Positions 10,621 to 21,175 of a stretch of 64,000 nucleotides of DNA are shown here, in pieces. The translations under genes and the position numbers were made by a program. The stretch covers positions 1 to 64,000 of the forward strand of contig JAVHXO010000003.1 in NCBI GenBank assembly GCA_031119525.1, in the 5' to 3' direction. The DNA comes from Spiroplasma sp. Lineage in GTDB: Bacteria > Bacillota_I > Bacilli_A > Mycoplasmatales > VBWQ01. The stretch's first letter is position 1, and the number at the start of each line of letters is the position of its first letter. Under the pieces are notes generated by a model that saw nothing but the letters and a program-made list of their open reading frames with translations, was not told the origin of the DNA and ran no database searches.

Positions 10621-11268
10621 ATGGCTGGTAAGTTAGGAGTAAAAAGAAAGCATATTTATCGATTACATCGGAGTGAAAAACTTGATAAAAGGGGAAGACC
10701 AGCAATATTATTAAACGGCCGTATAACCAAATCACTGATTTGATATGGTACTACCAAACTTGATGAATTAAATAAAGAACAACCTTTAACACTAAAAATA
10801 AACAATAATTTAGTATATTTTTATGGTAATGCGATTGATGTTGTTGAAACAAAAGATTTACAAGGTGATTGAATGAACATTAAAACAAAAAAACCTTACA
10901 TTTTATCATTAGAACAACAAGATGCTGTGCTCAAAAAATTTATATCATGCAGTCAACTAGCCGATCCTTATTTGAAAATTAATAATTTAACAACAGCAAT
11001 TGAAGAAAAAAACATTCAATATGCTGAAGAAATATACCAGAATCAAATAATCAAAGATGAAAATCAAGTTTTAAAAGATGAAAAATTAAAATTAGGAGAA
11101 AAGTATCAAAAACTAAAGCAAGAAAATCAAAAATTAATTTTAGAACAAGAAAAAATTAAAATTGAGAATCAAAGTTTGATATTAGAAAATGAAACCTTAA
11201 ATAGTGAAAACGAGATGTTAAAACTAAGAACTAAAGTAAAAACAATCTCAGAACACCAACAAGAGTAA
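10621..11268 (+). CDS. ICE coiled-coil protein, paralogue of 24251-24706
   Basis: 215 residues, AGGGAGA before the ATG. The first 110 residues form a small domain: YRLHRSEKLDKRGRPAILL, SLIWYGTT, VYFYGN, ADPYLKI. The remainder is a long coiled coil with clear heptads (NQVLKDEKLKLGEKYQKLKQ and onward). The protein at 24251-24706 (-) has the same domain in the same order (YKLFRSTELDHKKGRPVIFL, SLVWAGTT, TYFYNK, IDPYIEI) with a shorter coil. The family resembles mollicute ICE proteins of unknown role (possibly Mbov_0400-like). No enzyme motif is visible. Confidence 0.7.
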
Positions 11269-11284
11269 TTATTAATTAAATATA

Positions 11285-11410
11285 TAAAAAAGGAGCCTTT
11301 AAAGACTCCATAACTTATTCTGGGTTTGGTTGCCCAGGTAGACATATAACTATAAAACACTACTATATGCCGTTCGACTCGACAATTCTTGTACATTAAT
11401 GACTTTTCAG
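11285..11410 (-). ncRNA. Candidate small RNA, third member of the HEPN-locus RNA class
   Basis: Read on -: a TATAGT box (11364-11369), then a segment resembling the start of the two RNAs near 24.8 and 26.4 kb. Next comes a hairpin CTGGG-CAACCAAA-CCCAG (11320-11337), a ten-base spacer, and a terminator GGAGTCTTT-AAAGGCTCC with T run (11285-11309). Order, loop sequence and spacing match the other two; the first hairpin is less convincing here. It converges on the end of the coiled-coil gene. Confidence 0.45.
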
Positions 11411-11595
11411 TCAACGATAATTCAAAGGTGTTCACAATGAAAATATCGGTTACAAAAGAATTGTCTGAGATTAATACTCTTCGCCGCTAGTCAACATTCA
11501 GAAATTCCTAGGATTACGGACTTAATGAAGAATATACCTCATCATTACCATTTTCTGATTAATGGAAATGACACCCTAATGAGCAATTAAATTAT
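11381..11595. other. Structured non-coding region with raised G+C
   Basis: No open frame of weight on either strand, and base composition is clearly less AT-rich than around. GACAATTCTT (11381-11390) pairs perfectly with AAGAATTGTC (11456-11465). TGACT/AGTCA hairpins lie inside, and CCATT/AATGG lies further right. It sits between ICE genes, just before the coupling-protein gene. An origin of transfer or a larger structured RNA are both possible. The last 95 bases before 11692 are plain AT-rich leader with GAGGAA ribosome site. Confidence 0.45.
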
Positions 11596-11691
11596 AACAA
11601 AGACAATTTATTAAATCAATTAAATAAACCTATTAGTTATTTAAATTTAATAAAAATAACGCAAAAAAGAATACCGAAAAGAGGAAATAAA

Positions 11692-13740
11692 ATGAAAACA
11701 AAAAGTAATAAAGAAAAAATATGATTATTAATAATTGGATTAATAATAATACCAATCATTTTTACAATTTTAACAACAATTATTGGAGTTATTTTAACAA
11801 TTACTGTTGACCATAATTGACAATTTGATTTAATTCAATATTGAAAAACAGCAATTAACAATAAATTCTCATGATTATTATCGTTATTATTAAGTATTTC
11901 AGTTTATTTTTATTATGCTTTTAAAATCTTTCAAGGAAAAAATAAACAAGCAACAATTAAAAAATCACAACAAAAAGTATATGGCCAAGCACGTTGAGCT
12001 AGTAAAAAAGAATTAAATAGCAATTACCCCTTGGTTAATGACACAAATCAACAGCAACACCATGGTTTTGTTATTAATACTGACAAAAAGAAAAAACAAG
12101 TAATGTTTAATATTAGAACTAATACTCATAGTTTAGTAATTGGTGGTACAGGTAGTGGAAAAACTCAAGGTTTAGTGCTACCAACAATTAGTATTAATAG
12201 TAAAAGTATTGATCAACCTAGTATGGTCATAACAGACCCAAAAGGTGAGTTATATCAAGAACAAAAAGAAATTTTAACACAACAAGGTTATCAGGTTTTA
12301 GCCCTTAATTTACGTGATGTTACTGCTAGTATTGCGTGAAATCCTCTAGCAAGTATTTATCAACAATTTAAAACAATGATATTAACAAATGATGAGCAAG
12401 AAACCCTACAATTACGAGTCAGAATTCAAAGTGATATTCAAGATTTAACTAAAACCTTATTTAGTAGCAAATATCAAGATGATCCATTTTGAACTAATAG
12501 TGGTGCTTTAATCACAGAGGCAATTATTTTAGCAATGTTAGAAGATGCCCAAAAAGCTATTAACCAATCAAAACTAAATCCACTAACAACTTTAGAGCAA
12601 GAATTACCATTAAAAAAATTTAATCTTGGATCAGTAACTATTATTGCTGCAATGCAAAAAGAAATGATTGAATGAATTAAAAATCGTGATGATACTAGCT
12701 CAGCAAAAATCACTGCCAGCCAAGTCTTAGTTGGTGAATCTAAAACATTAAATAGTGTGTTAATGACAATCTCAACTCACCTAGCAATTTTTAAAAACGA
12801 TTTTATTCGTAATTTAACTTGTAATAACAACCTGAACTTTGAAGATTTTATTAATAAACCAACAGCTTTATTTATTATTGTTCCTGATGAAAATCATAAT
12901 TATTATGTTTTTATTGCTTTATTAATTAGTCAACTTTATAAATTTTTAGTTAACAAAGCAAATGATTGCAAGAACAATCGTTTACCACGACCAGTATATT
13001 TCTTATGTGACGAATTTGGTAATATCCCAGCAATTGCTAACCTTGATGCCATGATAACTGTTGCTCGCAGTAGAAACATTTTCTTTCAGTTAATCCTGCA
13101 AGACCTGCAACAATTAACAAGTAAATATGGTAAAGAAAAAGGTAATATTATTTTTACTAATTGCAACTTGCATATTTTCTTACAAACAATTGATTTAACA
13201 ACTGCTGAACGCTATAGTAAGATGATTGGTGATACAACTGTTATCCAAGTTGCAACTAGTGGCAGCATCAACAGCACCAACAAAACAAAAAATCAATCAG
13301 AAACTTTAACAGGTCATCGGTTAATTTTAGCTAGTGATTTAATGAAATTAGCACCGAATCAAGCAATTATTTTTTATGCTCGAGAAAATCCTGTCAAAAC
13401 AAAGTTAATCCCATGACATCAAATTAAACCACTAATATCCAAAGAACAAAAACAATCTGTCAGAAAAAAAATAAAGTTAATTAATTTTAATCAAGATCAT
13501 TATTATGACATTAAACTTAAACTGGCAAAGACAATAAGTAAACCAAAGATTGAAATCAAGCAAAAAGCAACACCAGAAATTAATCTGACATCAAAATCTG
13601 CCATTAAAAATGAGTTGTTACGACTAGAAGCAAAATTACTTGAGTATCATAATGATGGTTCAATCGCCTACCAAAAATTTATTATTAATGTTAAAAAACA
13701 AATAAAACTTTATCAAGATTTGTTAGGGAAAATTAAATAA
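11692..13740 (+). CDS. traG: VirD4/TraG-type coupling ATPase
   Basis: 682 residues, GAGGAAA before the ATG. Two membrane segments near the N-terminus (about residues 11-40 and 60-80) precede the ATPase part. Walker A GGTGSGKT is at residues 151-158. Walker B ends in FLCDEFGN with Asp 440 and Glu 441. FQLILQDLQQL and the LAPNQAIIF region are typical of TraG/VirD4 proteins. These hexameric ATPases bring DNA to the type IV secretion channel. The C-terminal 100 residues are Lys-rich. Read with TGA = Trp the frame is intact. Confidence 0.88.
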
Positions 13741-13790
13741 AGACAGTGTTATACTTATAATTAATTACTTAAACTAAAGGAGGACTTAAA

Positions 13791-14048
13791 ATGGCATCTT
13801 GTGCAAAACATCAAAGCAAAAAAAATTGCGCCTGAAAAAATACAAAATATCATCGTAATCATCCAAAAAAAGAACAATATCGTGCTTGCTTTGCTTGTCA
13901 AGGTTTAATGAACAAAGGAGCTTACCTGGGTGAACAACCAAATAGTGAGTATACATGAAATATTCATCATAAAGATAGTAATCCCAAAAATGGTCAATGC
14001 AAAAACCTAATCGCAACTCATCCCGAGTGTAATGTTGCCTTAGATTAA
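13791..14048 (+). CDS. Tiny HNH-like Cys/His-rich protein
   Basis: 85 residues, with AAAGGAGG before the ATG. Residue pattern: CxxC (CFACQG) near the middle, then NIHHKDSNPKNGQCKNLIATHPEC. The HH...N...H order with flanking cysteines resembles an HNH (beta-beta-alpha metal) fold with a zinc-binding pair. It could be a minimal nuclease, or a DNA-binding protein derived from one. It lies between the coupling-protein gene and the transposase. No close family is recognised. Confidence 0.55.
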
Positions 14049-14101
14049 TTTAAAAATTGAAGAAAAACTAAACTGATTATAAGAAATTGCTAAACTTGTC
14101 T

Positions 14102-14129
14102 TTGTTCTCACCCATCTTTGGGTTATAAT
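14102..14129 (+). promoter_or_regulatory. Promoter candidate for transposase with internal hairpin
   Basis: TTGTTC (14102-14107) and TATAAT (14124-14129), 16 bases apart. ACCC and GGGT flank ATCTTT in the spacer, so a protein could bind there. Confidence 0.6.
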
Positions 14130-14168
14130 TTCAAAAGAAAATTTAAAGTGGGGGATAGGGGAGATTTT

Positions 14169-15470
14169 ATGGATTGACAAGGGTTAAGTCAAAATCAATT
14201 TAATAATCAGTTTTTATTTTTTGAAAATTACCAAACTATTAACTTATTAAGAATGCAAAAAGATCTACAAAAATATTTTGAAAAGGTTGATCAAGACATT
14301 TTTAATTCAACATGAAGAAAAGAACATGGTTATATTCCTGATGGATTCAAAAAAAGAACAATTTTAACAATTTTTGGTGCCATTACCTTCCGGAGAAGAA
14401 CTTACAAATATTGAGATCAATATCAATATCGGTATGTTTTTTTAGCAGATAAAAAATTAGAAATTGAAAAATATAGTCGAGTTACTAACCATTTAAAATT
14501 TAAAATTTTAGAACAAATTGCCACAGGCAAAAGACAACGAGATATTTATGATAGTCTTAATCAAGCTAACATAACTACTGCAACAATTGGTAATATCATT
14601 AAATCATTTAATTTATCTGATGCTGTCAAACACCTTGCTTTAGCACAAAAACCAATTGCCATTAAAAATTATCTTTATATTAATATGGATGAAACATATG
14701 TTAAATTAAGAAATAATAATAAAATGAATAAATATCGCATTAGATTAATTACTTTTCATACTGGTTATGATGAAAATTTATCAACTAATAAAAGAAAGGT
14801 TTTAGCTAATAAGCGAGTGTATTGACAATTATTTCCGATTAATCAAAAAATTGAAACTAAAAAATTTGTTGATAACATAAAAACAATTGCTAATATTTTT
14901 TATACTAATATTGCTAATAGTAAAATTATTATTGGTGGTGATGGCGCACCATGAATTCGCGAAGTAAGCTATTATTGAAAAAAATCTTATTATTTGCTTG
15001 ATAAATTTCATGCATATCGTAATTTAAAAAAAATTTTTCCAAATCAAACCAAAACAAAAAACTTAGAAAAATATCAAATTAGTAAAAATTTATTTAAACT
15101 TGGTTCATACCCTGAATTAATTACTTACTTAAAAACTAATTTCCCAGATTCAAACAAAGAACAACAACTAAAACTCGAAAAAGTAATTAATTATTTTAAA
15201 AATAATTCGCTTGGGATTATCAATCAAAATTTACAATTTAATATTGGCGTTAGTGCTGAAGGGGATGTATCCCATATTATTAAATGATTATTGGGTTATG
15301 GGTCGAAAGCACTTAATTTTCAAACATTTAAAAATATGCTGTTATTAAGAACAGCGGAAATTAATCAATATGACATTATCAATTATTTAAAATTTGAATG
15401 TCAAAATAAACAAAAAATAATTAATGAATTTTATCAAACTAATTATTGATTTAAACATCATTATTTTTAA
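14169..15470 (+). CDS. UPF0236/ISLre2-type DDE transposase-like protein (Mbov_0401-like)
   Basis: 433 residues, a common length for the family. The N-terminal part has FRRRTYKYW and a helical DNA-binding region. The likely catalytic triad is Asp 174 (NMDETYV), Asp 258 (IIGGDGAPW) and Glu 364 (SAEGDVSHIIKWL), all present, so the enzyme looks intact. In mollicute ICEs a protein of this type is encoded at the end of the element and is thought to excise and integrate it. AGGGGAGA precedes the ATG and a separate promoter candidate lies upstream. Several TGA codons encode Trp. Confidence 0.85.
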
Positions 15471-15538
15471 AGTTTAATTAAAATATTAGTGGAAGGTTCC
15501 TAATTCGGGTTAATTTTTTTGTGAAAATATTAAAAATA

Positions 15539-15568
15539 TTGTTTTATGATAATGATTAATGTTATAAT
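15539..15568 (+). promoter_or_regulatory. Orphan promoter candidate after transposase
   Basis: TTGTTT (15539-15544) and TATAAT (15563-15568) with 18 bases between. No open frame follows before the terminator at 15668, so it would make only a short RNA of about 130 bases. Confidence 0.4.
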
Positions 15569-15667
15569 TTTAGAGAATTGAAGAGATAATACTAAAAAAT
15601 CTTTGATTTTTTGGTTATTATATTAATCCGTAAAATAAATTATTCAACCACAATAAAGTATTTAAAA

Positions 15668-15707
15668 CTGTTTTCTTGAAGGAATCAAAAAAACAGTTTT
15701 TTTATTT
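15668..15707. terminator. Bidirectional terminator between ICE and FtsX gene
   Basis: AAAACTGTTTT pairs with AAAACAGTTTT and T or A runs flank both sides. It serves the convergent - strand permease gene and anything read from the left. Confidence 0.7.
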
Positions 15708-18700
15708 TGTTAAATTCATTAATTGGCGATCATTAATATTCAATTTTCAAGTAATAACAAAACTAATGAAGTAAATTAGCACAATAACAAAGATTGGAAT
15801 TGCATAATACCATCAAAGAAAGACAACTGGTAGTTGTTGGGCGATAACATTTGCTAAAGAACCAGCAAGAAAATTAGTTAAAATTGGCGCAATAAGAACA
15901 GAAAATAAACTGAAGACAACAATCAATGGGATCATAACAATTAAGAAAATATATGAGACTTCAGGTGATGAATAACCTAAACTACGCAAAATATTAATTA
16001 AAATTAAATTATCTCTAATATTAATATTACTAATAATAATTACGATTAAAAATGATAAAAATACACTAAAAATAGCAAATAAAAGGATTAAAGTTTGAAA
16101 AGTATATTGTTGTGCTAATAAAATATCTTTGACTGAATTAACATCGTAAAGTAAGCCTAAACCAGGACCAATTGCTTTTTCTTGGGTTAAATAACCTTCT
16201 TTAATAACTTTTGATAAATCAATATTGTAATCATTTTTCTCACTAATAATTGGTAGATAATATCATAATTCATTATTGGGAAAATTAGTAAATTTACTAT
16301 TAGCAAATTGTGAAATTAAATTTTGATCATTATCAAAAAGCGCTTCATTTAATCATTGATTAGGCATTAAAACATTATTGGGTAATAAATTTCTGGCACC
16401 ATCATAAATAACGCCAATAATATATTTCTCTCTACCATCAAAACTATTATAACGATACAATACTGTTTTACCAAGGTGACCACCATCACCACCAGGATTT
16501 GTTTTCGTACCGCCAACAACTGAGCCAACCATTGGAATAATCTTAACTGAACTTGATTCAGGATTTTCAATCTTAAATTGTTCAATTATTGACTCACGAA
16601 TTTGTAAGAAACTATTATTTAATCAACCACCAGCAATTGTCATTTTTGATAACGTTAAATTACTAAAAGTCCGCAAATTACTATTTCTTAAGCTTGGATT
16701 TAAAAATTTACTACTATCCTGATTAACTCCCTGCACAACGCGAGTAACACCATTAAACTTTGATCAATCACCAACAAAAACTTGGTGTTTATTATCAAAA
16801 TAATATTCATCAGTATTAATAGTATTAATATTGAAATCATGGGGATCTCATAATGATATTTGCGTGTAAGGATTTTCTTCTTGCTTATCGTATGGCAGTA
16901 AACCAAAATTAAGAATTAAATCAACGGTTTCATTTTGACCATTATTATTAGTTAAATAATCAATTCAATGAATATTTTCATTTCAAAAGTTTTTAAATTC
17001 TTCTGGTAGTCGGTCAAAATTTGGTTCAATAATCAATTTCCTTACTTGATATAATTCACTACCTTTAATATAACCATAACGAAAATCAAACATTTTTGAT
17101 TGATCAGGATTTTTAATAACTTCATTAATTGCTTCTTTTAACGGCTCATACAAAGATGGCCGAGCAAGAATATCTTTTGCTTCTTCTTTTTTATACAATA
17201 ACTGTTTTTCTGAAGTTAAAAAATTATTATAAACTTGGCCAGTAAATTTATATTGACTATTAAAATGATAATCAATTGATGCAAATTGTAAACCTAACAT
17301 ATTACCAACTAAACCAGTGGCTGATAAAGAAAATAACATTAATGTGCTAGCAAAAATACTAACAATACTAACAAGGATAACTTTACCAAAACTCCGAAAA
17401 GTTGTGGTAATTGCTAATTTATTTTTAAAACTAAAATTTTTAATTAACTTTGTGGTTAAACCTTTCAGGAAGGCATTAATTTTAAAATTATATTTTTCTT
17501 TGCCCCAACTATTATGAATTAAAGATAAAGCATCAACTTGCAATAATAAAGTAACTAAACCAGAACTAATAATAAATAAAACTAAAATTGGAATAATTAC
17601 TACCAACAAAGAACTTAATCAATAAAAAGGGAAACCATGATTAACAATAATCATGGTTGATGCGTAAGCGACAACAATAAAATGCGAAATAATAACTGAT
17701 AAAGCAACAGCAATCAAGGCAAAAATAATAATCGGAAAAACAATTGCGGAAACTAAAGCAACACTTATTTTCCAATTTTGATAACCATTAGCTTTTAAAA
17801 TTCCAATTAATTTTTTATTACGATCAATCATCTTAAAAACAACAATGAAGATAATAACACTAGCAACAATAAAAATTAATACTAAAAACACTGATGCAAT
17901 ATCAGTAAAAAGGGCTGTTAATTTCTGTAAGGTAGCCCAAGTTCAGTGTTCAAATGTGTGATAACCAAAATTAATTGCTAATGGATTAAATAATAGTCGA
18001 CTATCAATGCCATTAGTAATACCAAATAAATTAGTTTTATTAATATTTGGATTATTAATTAATTTATTATGGAAATATTGATAAATTCACTCATTATTAA
18101 TTTTATCAGAAATTTGTTTAGCACTTTGTTCAGGATTAAAAACCATAAAACGATTTTCAAAAGTTTTGGCAAAAGGATCAGAAATTACTTTATTCATAGT
18201 ATTTTGATTAATAAAAGCAACAGTTTGATTTTTATTATCACTAACACCACGAAAATAATAATTATTATTTGCTGAAAAAGCTGAAGTAGCAAAACCAACA
18301 ATAGTAAACTTATAACCAGAAAAATAGTAATCCTGATCAATTGTTAAATTATTTAGCTTGGCAAATTCTTGATAAACTAAAATTTCATTATCAGCTAATA
18401 CTTTTGGATCAAACATTGCATTATTACCATTAACTAAAATTGGGGCATTAACTTTATCATTTGGACTTGTTTGAACAAAAGCAAAAGTTTTACTTGAAAC
18501 TAATAAATCAGTCGTAATTAATGAGCGATCTCAACTAATATTATCACCCCATAACATACCAATTGTTAAAAAATAATACAGTTTTGCTAAAGCACCAACA
18601 TCATCAGGATTATATTCTCGTTTGGCAAAAAGAGTTTTCGGTTTAATCGAATTGTTATAATAATCTAACGCCGAAGTAGTATTAGTAATAAAAAAGTTAG

Positions 18701-19268
18701 TTTTATTAGCATCATTATTTGGATCACCTATTTTATTTGGATCAAAAACAAATCGATCAATAATTGTTGCTTGTTGTTGGAGGTAGGCATCATGTTCTTC
18801 AACAGAAGGATAATTAAAAGGTAAACTTAATTTAAAATCTAGAAAATTATGATTGGTTGTTTTAGCAAACTTTGCACCAACATGAACATTTGAAGATTGT
18901 TCTTCAAAATAAAAACGATAAAAATTTTCTTCCAACTTTTGCAATTGAAAAGTTGCATTAAGCATTTTGGTTTCATTAATCTGATCAGTTTCACTACCCC
19001 TAATTCTAGTTACATAATTAATATTTTCTAATCATGAATCACCAATATTACGTCGCTTAAAACTTGGATTTCATTGACTAGGAAATTGAATTTCTTGATG
19101 AAGTTCACCATTAGCAATATTATTTTTATAATCATCAGCGACATAATTGGCACCAAAAGTTAATGATAAGAAAGAAGCAATCATAATGATAACTAAAAAA
19201 CCTAGACCAATAACTTGCAGTCAATTATTTTTTTGATCACGAATATAATTAAGAAGTAATTTAAACAT
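15702..19268 (-). CDS. FtsX/MacB-type ABC transporter permease, large
   Basis: 1188 residues. An N-terminal membrane segment (WLQVIGLGFLVIIMIASFLS) is followed by a long extracytoplasmic domain of about 400 residues. Then come a three-helix block, a second large domain (SIDYHFNSQYKF onward), and a C-terminal block (TLILLFAIFSVFLSFLIVII ... PLIVVFSLFSVLIAPIL). Two FtsX-like permease blocks with big outer domains are typical of Spiroplasma and Mycoplasma permeases of this kind. The ATPase partner is not in the window. AAAGGA lies before the ATG. I checked 15.7-17.0 kb for stops in frame: none with TGA as Trp. Substrate unknown. Confidence 0.8.
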
Positions 19269-19296
19269 TGCTAATTTCCTTTAACATTAGTTTATT

Positions 19297-19992
19297 TTAT
19301 TTTTTACCTTGTGCTAATTTTGCTAATGCTGCTCTCGCAGCTTCTTGCTCTGCTTTCTTTTTTGTTGTTCCTTGCCCTCGACCTAATAAAATTTCATCCA
19401 AATAAGCACCAATAATAAAAATTGAATTATTATTTTTCTTATTTTCTTGAATTAAACGATAAATAATTGGATTTCGTTTTTCATTTTGCACATATTCCTG
19501 CAACTTAGTTTTATAATCAACAATCCGCTCAAAATTATTATTAATAATTCACTCATACAAAGTTAAATTTAAAATCCGATTAACTGCTTGATGCCCCAAA
19601 TCTAAATACACAGCAGCTAAAAATGATTCAAAAACATCTGACAAAATGCTAACCCTTTGTTTACCACCAGTTACTGCTTCACCATGACCCAAAATAAGAT
19701 AATTTTCTAAACCTAAAGATAAACTAGCAGCAGCTAAAGTTTCTTGTCTAACTGCTTTACTTCTTAAACTTGTCATCTCACCTTCGGCCATAGTTGGGAA
19801 TTGTGATCAAATAAATTCTGAAATATGCACACTTAAAATTGCATCACCAAGAAATTCTAACCGTTCATAAGAATATGATAAATTCTTTTCATTAGAATAA
19901 GATTTGTGGGTGAATGCTGCTAAGTAATTGTCATTAGTTTTAATTTTAGTTGTTAAACTCATTCTCAAAATATTATTAATTTCATTTTCCAT
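19297..19992 (-). CDS. rnc: Ribonuclease III
   Basis: 231 residues. The signature [11 protein letters not shown] lies at residues 43-53; the second acidic pair Asp 119 and Glu 122 ([14 protein letters not shown]) completes the metal site. The last 70 residues are a double-stranded RNA-binding domain ending [16 protein letters not shown]. RNase III cuts double-stranded RNA in rRNA and mRNA maturation. It follows plsX by 63 bases on the same strand, an arrangement common in Firmicutes and Mollicutes. Confidence 0.97.
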
Positions 19993-20055
19993 ACTTAATC
20001 AATTCCTATGTATTTTCCCCTATCATGGTCGTCATCAATTATTAATAATCAAATG

Positions 20056-21084
20056 TTATAAAACTGCCTTAATTTGCGTTTTAATTTTAGTTGTCACATC
20101 TTGTTCAATTGCTGTTCGCAATAATTTTAAAGTACTATAGTAAGCTTGTTGATCACTTGATCCGTGTGCTTTAAAACAAATACCATTAATGCCAATTAAT
20201 TGTGCACCACCAGTATTTTTATAATCAAATGTTGTTTTAATTCTTTTAAAAACAGGCTTTGAAATTAATCCTAATAATTTAGTTCAAAAGTTTTTTTTAT
20301 ACGCTTGTTTTAATAAAGTAAAAATTAATGATGCCATACCTTCACATGATTTTAAAACAATATTACCAGAATAACCATCACAAACAACAATATCAACTTC
20401 ACCACTTAAAACTTCACGAGGTTCAATATTACCACGAAAATTCAAGAAACTTAATTTCTCATCATTGCGAGTTAATTGATTTAACTTTTCATAAGTTTCT
20501 TTCGTTGTTTTTGGTCCTTTATTAGCCTCAAGGCCAATATTTAATAAAGCAATTGCTGGATTAGGTACATTCAAAATTAACCGACTATAAATATCAGCCA
20601 TTAAAGCAAAACTAATTAATTCATCAACAGAATTTTCAATGTTAGCACCAACATCTAATAATACAACTTTGGTTCCTTTTAAGGTCGGCATAATTGGCAT
20701 AAATGCTGGTCGCTTAATTCCAGGAATTTCCCCCAACAATAAATGGCAAACACCTAAATAAGCTGCTGTTGAACCAGAACTAACAACACCATCAGCTTTT
20801 TTTTGTTTAACTAAGTTAACTGCTTGGCTCATTGAAGAGTTAGGCATTCGCAATGCTTCAAAAGGACCAGCAGTCATGGGAATTACATCAGTAGCAGGAT
20901 GAATATCAATTTTTTTGGGAGTTGTTTTGGTTTTAAAGATTTTTTGTAAATGGCCTTGAATTTCTTCTTCATTACCAACCAAAATAATTGTTAGATTATC
21001 AAATTCTTTAACCATTTGACAAGCTGCTAAAATGGCTTCTTTGCTCCCACTATCACCACTCATAACGTCAAATGCAATTTTCAT
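20056..21084 (-). CDS. plsX: Phosphate acyltransferase PlsX
   Basis: 342 residues. It opens MKIAFDVMSGDSGSKEAI, the PlsX form of the nucleotide-like fold start. Family stretches GVVSSGSTAAYLG, KRPAFMPIMPTLKG, LLDVGANIENS and VVCDGYSGNIVLKSCEG are present. PlsX converts acyl-ACP to acyl phosphate for phospholipid synthesis. One internal TGA (20281-20283) encodes Trp. Upstream of rnc and probably co-transcribed with it. Confidence 0.95.
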
Positions 21085-21175
21085 AATGCTTTTATATGTC
21101 CTTCCTAACGTCCTAGTTATATAAAATTATATCGTTTTCTTTCTTATTAAATAAGAATAATAATTCTTTTGTTGA

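Larger units (their letters stand above)
1..15600 (+). mobile_element. ICE-like conjugative element, ends unresolved
   Basis: The + strand genes from 187 to 15470 form one co-directional block with the parts of a type IV secretion conjugation machine: pilin-like protein, VirB6/TrbL-like channel protein, VirB4/TraE ATPase, VirD4/TraG coupling ATPase and a DDE transposase-like protein at the end. This set and the final transposase match what is known of mollicute ICEs (the Mbov_0395 to Mbov_0401 families). The left limit is probably at or before base 1. The right limit lies after the transposase stop and before the convergent FtsX gene ending at 15702. I saw no relaxase and no clear terminal repeats, so the ends are inferred from gene content only. 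Confidence 0.7.

Noticed and set aside
11285..11595. tmRNA, RNase P RNA or tRNA in the structured region
   Set aside because: A GTTCGACT resembling a tRNA T loop occurs, but no paired T stem, CCA end, tag frame or RNase P core could be found on either strand.
1..15600. Plectrovirus (SpV1/SVTS2) prophage
   Set aside because: Small membrane proteins fit a coat protein loosely, but VirB4-, VirD4- and VirB6-like proteins indicate conjugation, not a filamentous phage.
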